NCBI RefSeq assembly: GCF_009660225.1
Contig: NZ_CP045920.1
Coordinates: 744,001-808,000 of the forward strand
Source: Pseudactinotalea sp. HY158
GTDB taxonomy: Bacteria; Actinomycetota; Actinomycetes; Actinomycetales; Beutenbergiaceae
Direction of reading: 5' to 3'
Length of the DNA stretch: 64,000 bases
The position numbers and the translations under genes were made by a program. The notes under the pieces were generated by a model. That model was given only the letters and a program-made list of their open reading frames with translations, was not told the DNA's origin and searched no databases. Shown here piece by piece: positions 26,520 to 35,239 of the stretch (positions within the stretch are counted from its first letter, which is position 1; every line of letters begins with the position of its first letter).

Positions 26520-29500
26520 TCTCGCTGAAGGTCGGCCAGACACCGGCGAACCCGTGGGGCCTGCACGACGTGCACGGCCTGGTCGAAGAATGGGTCCACG
26601 ACTGGTACGGACCGTACCAAGCCGGGCCTCAGACCGACCCGGTCGGACGAGTCGACGGCGAGTTCAAGGTGACGCGAGGCGGCAGTCACTCGACACAGAT
26701 GCAAACTGAGAACGGGTGGCCCACCTATCTGCGCTCAGCCGCCCGGGCAGCAACCGTGCCCGAAATTCGTAACTGGGTGACCGGATTCCGGGTTGTTCAG
26801 GCCGAGATGCCCGGCACGGATCCACTGCCGGCGCCTGAGCCGGAAGCGATCTTCCAAGACGTCGACCAGGACGCCCACGCCGGCGACGAGGTCGACGACG
26901 ACGAGAGCCCCTACTTCCGTGGACCGAGAAGCTTCATGAACCTGGAAGCCGAACCACGCGGGCCGTTCTTCGAGCACAACCATCAACCGGCTGTGACCGA
27001 GATGCCGAACGGTGATCTCATGGCGATCTGGTACACAACCGAGGGCGAGGAGGACAGGGTCTTGGCGCAGGCCGGAGCACGACTTCGCAACGGCGCCGAC
27101 GAATGGGACGACGCATCCATCTTCTGGGATGCGCCAGGCCGAAACGAGCACGGAAACGAGCTGTGGTGGGACGGTGATGAAACCATCTACCACTGGTCCG
27201 GCCTCTCGGCGGTGGGCACCTACGGTGCGCTGGCCCTCGTCCAGCGCACCTCGACCGACAACGGCGCGACCTGGTCGAAACCTGACCTCATCCAACCCGA
27301 ACAGGGCTTGCGCAACCAGGTGATCGCCGCGGCGGTCCAGCTCTCGAGCGGGAGGATCCTGCTTCCGGCCGATGCGACCCCGTCGAGTGGAACCGCCGTG
27401 CACATCAGCGACGACGACGGACTCACCTGGCACGACCCCGGCACGCAGGTGTTGGGGCCGCCGCCCATCACCGAACAGATGCACAACGACAACGCCCCTG
27501 TCTTCGAGGAAGGCGCCTCCGGACGATCGATCGCGGGCTTCCACGCCTCGATCGCCGAACTGTCCGATGGACGCCTCCTCGCCTTGGGACGTGGAGACGT
27601 CATGGGGGAGGCGCCGGATCTGCCTGCCACGCGCTCGCCGGGCAAGCCCGGCTTCGGCAATGCACTCGGACTCGGCAGCCCCGAACCGAACTCCTACGTC
27701 GACATGCCCGAAGGGGTCCTCAGCGAGGTGGATGATTTCACCATCTCCCTGTGGCTCAACCGTACGAGCACATCAGACCAGAACTGGGCGCGCATCTTCG
27801 ACTTCGGCACGGGCAAGGGCAACACGATGTTCCTCGCCATCGAAGGCGGCGGCACCGGGCCCCGGTTCACGATCGAGACGAAGGACACCTCGGGTCAGCA
27901 GACCGTCACCTCCGACGCCGTGATCGGACAGGGATGGAACCACCTCGCAGTCACACGATCGGGAAGTACGGTGACCATCTACCTCAACGGTGAGATCGTG
28001 GGCGAGGGCGACGGCGTGACCTCGAGCCCCGCCGACCTCGGCGAGACCGACCTCAACTGGATCGGCCGGTCGATCTACGGCGACCCCACGCTCAACGCCG
28101 AGATCGACGAGTTCCAGATCTATGACCACGCACTCGACGAGGCCGAGATCGGCGATCTGCTCGAAGCACCCGAGGGGTCGACCGGAGGCGGGAACGTCCT
28201 GCGCTACTCCTTCGACGAGGAGAACGGTTCCGAAGTGCAGGACGCCTCGGGCAACGACGCGCACGGGACGATCGACACCACGTTCAACTTCAACGGCTTC
28301 ATGCCCATGAGCATCTCGCACGACGAAGGCGAGACATGGACCTATAGCGCCAGCGAATTCGACCCGTTGGAGGGCGGTCAGCGGGGCTTCCTGCTCAACC
28401 TGGAGGAGGAAGGGGCGCTCATGTTCGCGACATTCACTCCGCGGATGACGTTCATGGACTCAGAAGGCGGCGCCTTCACGGGATCCGGACTCTACACGGC
28501 CGTATCGCTCGATGACGGCGAGACCTGGCCTCACCGCCGACTCGTGACGGACGACGAGGCACCCAGGGTGCTTGATGAAGGAGCGGGACGAGGCGAGTTC
28601 GTGCTCAGCCCCTTCAGTTCGGAGCGTTTCGGCTACCTGACCGGCACCCAGTCGAAGGATGGCCGTATCCAACTCCTATCCAGTGGTAACCACTACGAGT
28701 TCGACTTCGACTGGCTCACCGCCACGCCGCCCCCGGCGTGCAGCGGCACGGTCGAAGTCGGCGAGACCGGTACCGGCATCGACGACCGCCGACTCAACGG
28801 CGCCTTCCGGGGCGAGACGACCCAAGGCGGCAACCGACACGGCACCTGGCACGACGCCTGCCTGAGCCACATGATCGGTGAGCCCGGGGACTGGGCCGAT
28901 GCGGACGAGTTCGAAGAGCACGTGCGTGACACGGTTGCTGATCTACTCGATCGGGAGTTCATCGCCGAGGAGGAGGCCCACGAGATCCTCAACGTGCTCG
29001 ACGGCACCGAGGTGGACGGCGCGCGGCTCATCGTCCGCGCCACGACCGAGGGCCCCGGCGCCGAGCTCTGGGGCGAGGGTCCGTTCCAGGCGGCCGTGAC
29101 GTGTGAGGCGCCCGACGGGCGGGGAGCGGTCGAACTCGACGACGGCGGGCGGGTCACGCTCGCAGCGGACGATGGCTACGAGGCCGAGATCGGAGGGATC
29201 CCCGCCGGGTCCTCATGCGAGGTGGCGAGCCTGGAATCGGCCGGGGCCACGGCCGTCACGATGGATCCACGGGACGGAACCGTCGAGGTCACGGACGCGC
29301 CCGAACCTGCGGCCGTGGAGATCGCCTACACCTTCGAGACCACGTCACTCGGGATCGAGAAGATCATCGACGGCGAGGCCGGTGGTGATGGCCCATTCAC
29401 CTTCGAGTTGGCCTGCACACGTCCGGGCATCGACGGGCCGGAGTCGATCGTGATACCCGACGGCTCGAGCCGGCAGGTGAGTGGGGCCGATTCGCTCTCG

Positions 29501-29882
29501 GTCTCTTACGACCAGCTTCCCCCAGCAGCCTCCTGTGTCCTGTCGGAGGTCGACGCCGGCGGGGCGGACCATACTCGGATCGACGTCATGGACGGCGACG
29601 ACATCGTGGCGTCCCACGACGCAGCGGAGGCGGCGATCGAGTTGCCGAGCGCCCCGACGGAAACGCTGCGAGTAATCGTGACGAACGTCTTCGACGCCGA
29701 CGCTACGCCCCCATCGCCGGACTCCTCGGAGCAGGTCGAGACGCCTGGTGAACTCCCGGACACGGGCGCCCCCGTCCTGCCCCTCATCGTGGGGACCGGG
29801 TTGCTGATCGCCGCCGGTGTATGGATTCGTGTGTGCCGAGTTCGCGCTGCCATGACCAGCTGATCGGCCGATCTCATTCGTT

Positions 29883-29923
29883 CGTCCGGCGGGATGCGGA
29901 TCTGCTCCGTGGCCCGCCGGACG
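29883..29923 (+). terminator. Hairpin after the surface-protein gene
   Basis: A perfect 11-bp stem (cgtccggcggg / cccgccggacg) with a 19-nt loop, 19 nt after the stop codon. It marks the end of the accessory block. Confidence 0.65.
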
Positions 29924-29982
29924 GCGACACCGTCGTCGGGCCCGGGACGTGAGCTGGATTACTCCCGGCCCGGGCCGGATGG

Positions 29983-29988
29983 CAGAGT
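29983..29988 (+). promoter_or_regulatory. -10 box of pncA
   Basis: CAGAGT, 6 nt before the ATG at 29995; leaderless spacing. Same hexamer as in front of ksgA. Confidence 0.4.
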
Positions 29989-29994
29989 AGTGCC

Positions 29995-30564
29995 ATGAGT
30001 ACCAATCGTGCCCTGGTGATCGTGGATGTGCAGCCGACGTTCTGCGAGGACGGCGCGCTGGGCGTCGAGGGCGGCAACGCCGTGGCGCAGCGCATCGCCG
30101 ACTTCGCCGACGCCCGCCGCTCCAACTACGACCTCGTGGTCACCACCCAGGACTGGCACATCGACCCCGGCTCCCACTTCTCCCCGACCCCCGACTTCGT
30201 GGACACCTGGCCGCCGCACGGCGTGGCCGGCACCCCGGATGCCGAGCTGCATCCGGCCCTGGCGGACCTGCACCCGGAGGTCTCCGTGAAGAAGGGCGCC
30301 TATGAGGCCGCCTATTCCGGCTTCGAGGGCCGCGACGAGGAGGGGACCGACCTGGCGACGCTCCTGCGTGCCGCCGGCGTCACCGCGCTCGACGTCATCG
30401 GCATCGCCGAGTCCCACTGCGTCAAGGAGACCGCGATCGACGGCGTCGGCGAGGGGTTCGAGGTGCGGGTGTTCACCGACCTGACCGTGCCCGTCACCCC
30501 GGAGCAGGGGCAGCAGGCACGCGAGGCGATGGCCCGCGCGGGCGTCGACCTCGCGCTGTCGTGA
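29995..30564 (+). CDS. pncA: Nicotinamidase/isochorismatase-family hydrolase (PncA-like)
   Basis: 189 aa, ATG. Cysteine-hydrolase fold with catalytic Asp11 (ALVIVDVQPTF), Lys99/100 (SVKKGAYEAAYSGF) and Cys142 (GIAESHCVKETA). A likely metal site is the segment DWHIDPGSHF. PncA deamidates nicotinamide to nicotinate for NAD salvage in the cytosol. The His-Cys in ESHCVK, where many PncA proteins have D-Y-C, is a small deviation. The stop overlaps the GTG of the FolP-like gene. Confidence 0.88.
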   Translation: MSTNRALVIVDVQPTFCEDGALGVEGGNAVAQRIADFADARRSNYDLVVTTQDWHIDPGSHFSPTPDFVDTWPPHGVAGTPDAELHPALADLHPEVSVKKGAYEAAYSGFEGRDEEGTDLATLLRAAGVTALDVIGIAESHCVKETAIDGVGEGFEVRVFTDLTVPVTPEQGQQAREAMARAGVDLALS

Positions 30565-31529
30565 CCGCGCGGCCGGCCGAGACGGCCGCCCCGGCCGCCG
30601 ATGCCGAGACGACCGCTCCGGCCGCCGACGCAGCGGGCTCGGCCGCGGCGGCGGCGCTGCGCCCGCGGATCATCGGCGGGCACACCTTCGACCTGGCGCG
30701 CCGCGTCGTCATCATGGCGGTCGTCAACCGCACGCCCGACTCCTTCTACGACCGCGGCGCGACCTACGCCCTCGAGGCGGCCACGGCCGCGGCCCTGCGG
30801 GCGGCCGAGGCGGGGGCCGAGTGGGTCGACGTCGGCGGCGTGCCGTTCTCCCCGGACACGCCGCCGGTCTCGGAGGCGGAGGAGCTCGACCGGGTCGTGC
30901 CGCTCATCGAGGCGATCCGGGCGCAGAGCGACGTCGTCGTCTCGGTCGACACCTACAACCCCTCCGTGGCGAGCGCCGCGATCGAGGCGGGCGCCGCCGT
31001 CATCAACGACGTCATGGGCCTGCGCGTGCCGGGCCTGGCCGAGGTAGTGGCGGCCTCGGACGCGACCGTCGTCATCGCGCACTCGCGCGCCGAGGCGCAC
31101 CGGCACCTGCGCCGTCCGTCCTACGGCGACGTCGTCACCGAGGTGGCCGCCTACCTGCGCGACCGCGTGGCCCTCGCGCGCGCCGCCGGCATCCCGGAGG
31201 AGCGGATCGTCATCGACCCCGGGCACGACCTGAACAAGAACACCCTCCACTCCCTCGAGCTGACCCGGCGGCTCGGGGAGATCACCGCCCTCGGGCTGCC
31301 CACGCTCGTGGCGCTGTCGAACAAGGACTTCATCGGCGAGACCCTCGACCGGCCGCGCGGGGAGCGGCTCATCGGCTCGCTCGCCACGGCGGTGCTGTGC
31401 GTGCAGGCCGGTGCGCGGATCCTGCGGGTGCACAACGTGGCGCAGACCCGCGACGCGGTGCGGATGACCGAGGCCGTGCTCGGGCTGCGGGAACCGGCCC
31501 GGCTCCGCCACAACATGGACGCGGAGTAG
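30561..31529 (+). CDS. Dihydropteroate synthase family protein, FolP2-like
   Basis: 322 aa, GTG overlapping the pncA stop. After an Ala/Thr-rich N-extension of about 35 residues a pterin-binding TIM barrel begins (VVIMAVVNRTPDSFYDRGAT; VVSVDTYNPSVASAAIEAGA; RIVIDPGHDLNKNTLH). The V-N-R-T-P-D-S-F-Y-D-R-G signature matches mycobacterial FolP2 rather than canonical FolP1, and FolP2 of M. leprae has been reported to lack dihydropteroate synthase activity. Its role is therefore uncertain despite the family name. It is followed 2 bp later by a RibD-C/DHFR-like reductase gene, suggesting a joint pterin/folate or flavin-related function. Confidence 0.85.
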   Translation: MTARPAETAAPAADAETTAPAADAAGSAAAAALRPRIIGGHTFDLARRVVIMAVVNRTPDSFYDRGATYALEAATAAALRAAEAGAEWVDVGGVPFSPDTPPVSEAEELDRVVPLIEAIRAQSDVVVSVDTYNPSVASAAIEAGAAVINDVMGLRVPGLAEVVAASDATVVIAHSRAEAHRHLRRPSYGDVVTEVAAYLRDRVALARAAGIPEERIVIDPGHDLNKNTLHSLELTRRLGEITALGLPTLVALSNKDFIGETLDRPRGERLIGSLATAVLCVQAGARILRVHNVAQTRDAVRMTEAVLGLREPARLRHNMDAE

Positions 31530-31531
31530 CG

Positions 31532-32266
31532 GTGTTCGACCTCGACGAACTCCTCGAGGCCTACCGGGTGAGCGACCGGGGCCGGGCCCGCGTGCGGGCG
31601 AACTTCATCGCCAGCCTCGACGGCGCCGCCACCGTGGGCGGCCTCTCCGGCGGCCTGAACGATCCGTGGGACCTGCAGGTGTTCACGGTGCTGCGCCGCC
31701 TCGCCGACGTCGTGCTCGTGGGGGCCGGCACGCTTCGGGCCGAGGGCTACGGCGGTCTGCGGGTCGGGGCCGCCGACGTCGCCTGGCGCCGCGAGCACGG
31801 CCTGAGCGACCATCCCCGGCTCGCGATCGCCACCCGCTCGGCCCGCCTCGACCCGGCCTCCGACCTGTTCGCCGGCGCCCCCGTGCCCCCGCTCGTGTAC
31901 GCCCCGACCCCGCCCACGGGCGCGAGCGACGACGGCACGGGCGAGCGGCTCGAGGCCCTCGCCGGCGTCGCCGAGGTGATCACCCTGCCCGGGGAGGTGC
32001 TCGACGTGCACGCGATGCTCGCCCACCTCGCCGCGGCCGGCCATCCGCAGGTGCTGTGCGAGGGCGGGCCCCACCTGTTCGGCAGCCTCATCGACGCCGA
32101 CGCCGTCGACGAGCTCTGCCTCACCCTCGCCCCCGTGCTCGCCGGCGGCACGGCCCCGCGGATCTCGGCGACCGTGGCCGAGTCGACCCGGGCCATGCGG
32201 CTCGTGCACGCCCTGCCCGGCGGGCCGATGCTGTTCCTGCGATACGAGCGCGAGACGCAGCCCTAG
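31532..32266 (+). CDS. RibD C-terminal (pyrimidine reductase/DHFR-like) family protein
   Basis: 244 aa, GTG start 2 bp after the folP2-like stop. RibD_C fold with the substrate/NADPH motifs RANFIASLDGAATVGGLSGG, LADVVLVGAGTLRAEGYG and VLCEGGPHLFGSLI. The family includes 5-amino-6-ribosylaminouracil reductase (riboflavin pathway) and stand-alone members able to act as dihydrofolate reductase analogues. No deaminase domain is present. Coupling to a FolP2-like gene favours a pterin/folate link, but this is inference. Confidence 0.85.
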   Translation: MFDLDELLEAYRVSDRGRARVRANFIASLDGAATVGGLSGGLNDPWDLQVFTVLRRLADVVLVGAGTLRAEGYGGLRVGAADVAWRREHGLSDHPRLAIATRSARLDPASDLFAGAPVPPLVYAPTPPTGASDDGTGERLEALAGVAEVITLPGEVLDVHAMLAHLAAAGHPQVLCEGGPHLFGSLIDADAVDELCLTLAPVLAGGTAPRISATVAESTRAMRLVHALPGGPMLFLRYERETQP

Positions 32267-32277
32267 CCCATCGCCCC

Positions 32278-32283
32278 TAAGAT
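32278..32283 (+). promoter_or_regulatory. -10 box of metG
   Basis: TAAGAT, 7 nt before the ATG at 32291; leaderless spacing. Confidence 0.5.
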
Positions 32284-32290
32284 CGAGTCC

Positions 32291-34096
32291 ATGACTCGCA
32301 TCCTCTCCGCCGTGGCCTGGCCCTACGCCAACGGCCCCCGGCACATCGGCCACGTCGCCGGCTTCGGCGTCCCCTCCGACGTGTTCAGCCGGTACATGCG
32401 AATGGCGGGTCACGACGTGCTCATGGTCTCGGGCACCGACGAGCACGGCACGCCGATCCTCGTGCAGGCCGAGGCCGAGGGCGTGAGCGCCCAGTCGCTC
32501 GCCGACCGCTACAACCGCGTGATCGCCGAGGACCTCACCGCGCTCGGCCTCACCTACGACCTGTTCACCCGCACGACCACCCGCAACCACTACTCCGTGG
32601 TGCAGGAGATGTTCAAGACCGTTCACAAGAACGGCTACCTCATCGAGAAGACGACGAAGGGCGCCGTCTCCCCGAGCACCGGGCGCGCCCTGCCCGACCG
32701 CTACATCGAGGGCACGTGCCCGATCTGCGGCTACGACGGCGCCCGCGGCGACCAATGCGACAACTGCGGCAACCAGCTCGACCCGATCGACCTGATCAAC
32801 CCCGTCTCCCGCATCAACGGCGAGAAGCCGACCTTCGTCGACTCCACACACTTCTTCCTCGACCTGCCGGCCCTGAGCCAGGCGCTCGGGCAGTGGATGG
32901 ACACCCGCACGAACTGGCGCCCGAACGTGCACAAGTTCGCGCTCAACCTCCTCGACGACGTGCGCCCCCGGGCCATGACCCGCGACATCGACTGGGGAAT
33001 CCCGGTGCCGATCTCCGGCTGGGAGTCCAACCCGAACAAGCGCCTGTACGTCTGGTTCGACGCCGTCGTCGGGTACCTCTCGGCGAGCGTCGAGTGGGCC
33101 CGCCGCTTCGGCACGGGCGACGAGTGGCAGGAGTGGTGGGCCAACCCCGAGGCCCAGTCCTACTACTTCATGGGCAAGGACAACATCACCTTCCACGCCC
33201 AGATCTGGCCCGCCGAGCTGCTCGCCTACGACGGCCGCGGGGCCCTCGGCGGCGCCCCCGGCCCGTTCGGCACGCTGCAGCTGCCCACGGAGGTCGTCTC
33301 GAGCGAGTTCCTCACGATGGAGGGCAGGCAGTTCTCCTCCTCCCGCGGCGTCGTCATCTACGTGCGCGACATGCTCGAGCGCTACCAGCCCGACGCCCTG
33401 CGCTATTTCATCGCCACGGCCGGGCCCGAGTCGCACGACTCCGACTTCACCTGGTCCGAGTTCCACCGCCGCACGAACGACGAGCTCGTGGCCGGCTGGG
33501 GCAACCTGGTCAACCGCACCGCCAACCTCATCCACAAGAACTTCGGCGAGATCCCCGCCGCCGGCGACCTCGCCGATATCGACCGGGACCTGCTCGCGAC
33601 CACCGAGGCCGGGTTCGCCCAGGTCGGCGACCTCGTGGGCTCCCAGCGCCAGCGCGCGGCGATCACCGAGGCCATGCGGCTCGTGGCCGACGTGAACCGG
33701 TACCTCTCCGACACCGCGCCGTGGAAGCTCAAGACCGACCCGGCGCGGCAGGGCACCGTCCTGCACACGGCGGCGCAGGCGATCGGCGACCTCAACACGA
33801 TGCTCGCCCCGTTCCTGCCCCATTCGGCGAGCGCCGTGCAGGAGACGTTCGGCGCCACTGCGGGCTCCGATCGTCTCGCCCCGCAGCCGCGGCTGGAGGA
33901 GGTCACCGACCTCGACGACCCCACCCGCTCGTACCCGATCATCACCGGCGACTACGGCGCCTCCCGCGGCACGTGGCACCGCACGCCCCTCGTGCCCGGA
34001 ACCCCGGTGGGCAAGCCGACCCCGGTGTTCACCAAGCTCGAGGAGTCGATGGTCGCCGAGGAGCTGGAGCGGCTGCGCGAGCAGAACCGGTCCTGA
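32291..34096 (+). CDS. metG: Methionyl-tRNA synthetase
   Basis: 601 aa, ATG. Class I synthetase: HIGH motif in [15 protein letters not shown], a zinc knuckle with two CxxC pairs (CPICG ... CDNCG), the tRNA/acceptor region [15 protein letters not shown], and a KMSKS-equivalent read as RQFSSSRG. The anticodon-binding helical domain follows; no C-terminal tRNA-binding EMAP domain, so it is the short type. It charges initiator and elongator tRNA-Met. The stop overlaps the tatD start. Confidence 0.96.
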   Translation: MTRILSAVAWPYANGPRHIGHVAGFGVPSDVFSRYMRMAGHDVLMVSGTDEHGTPILVQAEAEGVSAQSLADRYNRVIAEDLTALGLTYDLFTRTTTRNHYSVVQEMFKTVHKNGYLIEKTTKGAVSPSTGRALPDRYIEGTCPICGYDGARGDQCDNCGNQLDPIDLINPVSRINGEKPTFVDSTHFFLDLPALSQALGQWMDTRTNWRPNVHKFALNLLDDVRPRAMTRDIDWGIPVPISGWESNPNKRLYVWFDAVVGYLSASVEWARRFGTGDEWQEWWANPEAQSYYFMGKDNITFHAQIWPAELLAYDGRGALGGAPGPFGTLQLPTEVVSSEFLTMEGRQFSSSRGVVIYVRDMLERYQPDALRYFIATAGPESHDSDFTWSEFHRRTNDELVAGWGNLVNRTANLIHKNFGEIPAAGDLADIDRDLLATTEAGFAQVGDLVGSQRQRAAITEAMRLVADVNRYLSDTAPWKLKTDPARQGTVLHTAAQAIGDLNTMLAPFLPHSASAVQETFGATAGSDRLAPQPRLEEVTDLDDPTRSYPIITGDYGASRGTWHRTPLVPGTPVGKPTPVFTKLEESMVAEELERLREQNRS

Positions 34097-35073
34097 TGTC
34101 GCGCCGCCCCCGCCCCACCGGCCTGCCGCCCGCGCCCGAGCCGCTGCCCGGCCCGGTCGTCGACAACCACACCCACCTCGAATCGATCGCCGCTCTTCTG
34201 TCGGATCCCGCGGATCCCAAGCAGCCTACGGACGACGCAGCTCGCCCGGGCATCGCCACCCACCTGGCCGCGGCGCTCGCCGTCGGCGTCGACCGGATCG
34301 TCCAGATCGGCTGCGACCTCGACTCGGCCGCCGCCTCGCTCGACATCGTCGACCTCGCGCGCACGAACACCGGGCGAGGCGGGAGCGGCGAATCGGCGGC
34401 CGTGGTCGCCGGGGTCGCGATCCACCCGAACGAGGTCGTGGCCCATCACCGGATCGTCGAGGCGAGCCCCGACGGGCTCGAGCCCGCCCGGGCGCCCCGG
34501 CACGAGACCGGATACGCCGACGCCTTCGCCCGGATCGCCGAGCTCGCCCGCGACGAGCGCATCCGCGTGATCTCCGAGACCGGCCTCGACCATTTCCGTG
34601 CGGGGGAGCGGGGCCGGGCCGTGCAGCGGGAGGCGTTCCGCGACCACATCGCGCTCGCCAAGGAGCTCGGCCTGCCGATGCAGATCCACGACCGCGAGGC
34701 CCACGCCGCGGTGCTCGAGGTGCTCGACGCCGACGGGGCGCCCGAGCGCACGGTCGTCCACTCCTTCTCCGGGGACGCCGCCTTCGCGCGTGCCTGCCTC
34801 GAGCGCGGCTGCCACCTGTCCTTCTCCGGAACCGTGACGTTCAAGAACGCGGCCGACCTGCGCGCGGCCGCCCGGATCGTCCCGGCCGACCGGCTCCTCG
34901 TCGAGACCGACGCCCCCTACCTCACGCCGCACCCGAATCGGGGCCGCCCGAACTCCCCGGTCCAGCTCCCGCACACGGTGCGGCTGCTCGCCGAACTGCG
35001 CGGCGAGGATCTGGGCGACTTCTGCGAGCGGCTCGCCGCCCTGAGCGAGGACCTCTACGGACCGTTCGCGTGA
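34096..35073 (+). CDS. tatD: TatD-family metal-dependent DNase
   Basis: 325 aa, ATG overlapping the metG stop by one base. Amidohydrolase-like barrel with metal ligands visible: VDNHTHLES, the Glu of ISETGLDHFR, the His of MQIHDREAH and of VVHSFSG, and the Asp of VETDAPYLTP. The family comprises 3'-5' exonuclease/deoxyribonucleases in DNA quality control. Coupling with metG and Rpf genes is the normal actinobacterial order. Confidence 0.94.
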   Translation: MSRRPRPTGLPPAPEPLPGPVVDNHTHLESIAALLSDPADPKQPTDDAARPGIATHLAAALAVGVDRIVQIGCDLDSAAASLDIVDLARTNTGRGGSGESAAVVAGVAIHPNEVVAHHRIVEASPDGLEPARAPRHETGYADAFARIAELARDERIRVISETGLDHFRAGERGRAVQREAFRDHIALAKELGLPMQIHDREAHAAVLEVLDADGAPERTVVHSFSGDAAFARACLERGCHLSFSGTVTFKNAADLRAAARIVPADRLLVETDAPYLTPHPNRGRPNSPVQLPHTVRLLAELRGEDLGDFCERLAALSEDLYGPFA

Positions 35074-35239
35074 GCGCGTGGGACCACCGAACGGCGGGGG
35101 GAGCCCGATCAGGTCAGGTGCCCGGGCGCCGTCCACCGACCGGTCCCGGCATGGACCGGAGCGGTCCGGGTGGGTTACGGTGCTGGGGCGCCCTCGCCGG
35201 CGCCGACCGCTCGATCTCCCGGACGATGAGGATGGACAT

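Larger units (their letters stand above)
24487..29863 (+). pseudogene. Wall-anchored FGE-like/sialidase-like/LamG surface protein, split by an ISL3 element
   Basis: Coding parts are 24487-25069 and 26520-29863. Deleting the IS and one 8-bp repeat (1450 bp) joins them in frame as ...FPGRMAGHEYVSLKVG..., giving about 1308 aa. Order: signal peptide; FGE-sulfatase-like fold (MVDISAGTFMQGT, RLPTEAEWEYAARAGTE, GLVEEWVHDWYG, ending GFRVVQ); sialidase-like propeller (about residues 325-930) with Asp boxes STDNGATW, SDDDGLTW, SHDEGETW and SLDDGETW; a LamG domain inserted in it (about 580-740); two DUF5979-like Ig modules (about 1035-1255); then LPDTG (about 1273), a hydrophobic helix and a basic tail. 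FGE cysteines are absent (RGGSHSTQMQ), so it is not a sulfatase activator. As sequenced only a 210-aa secreted N-terminal stub can be made; the 3' part has no signal peptide. Confidence 0.9.

Noticed and set aside
24487-26790. Functional formylglycine-generating enzyme for sulfatases
   Set aside because: Fold motifs are present but the copper-binding cysteines are absent and no sulfatase gene is nearby.
31151-33979. 942-codon minus-strand ORF opposite ribD-C and metG
   Set aside because: Spans two clear genes on the other strand and has no domain content.
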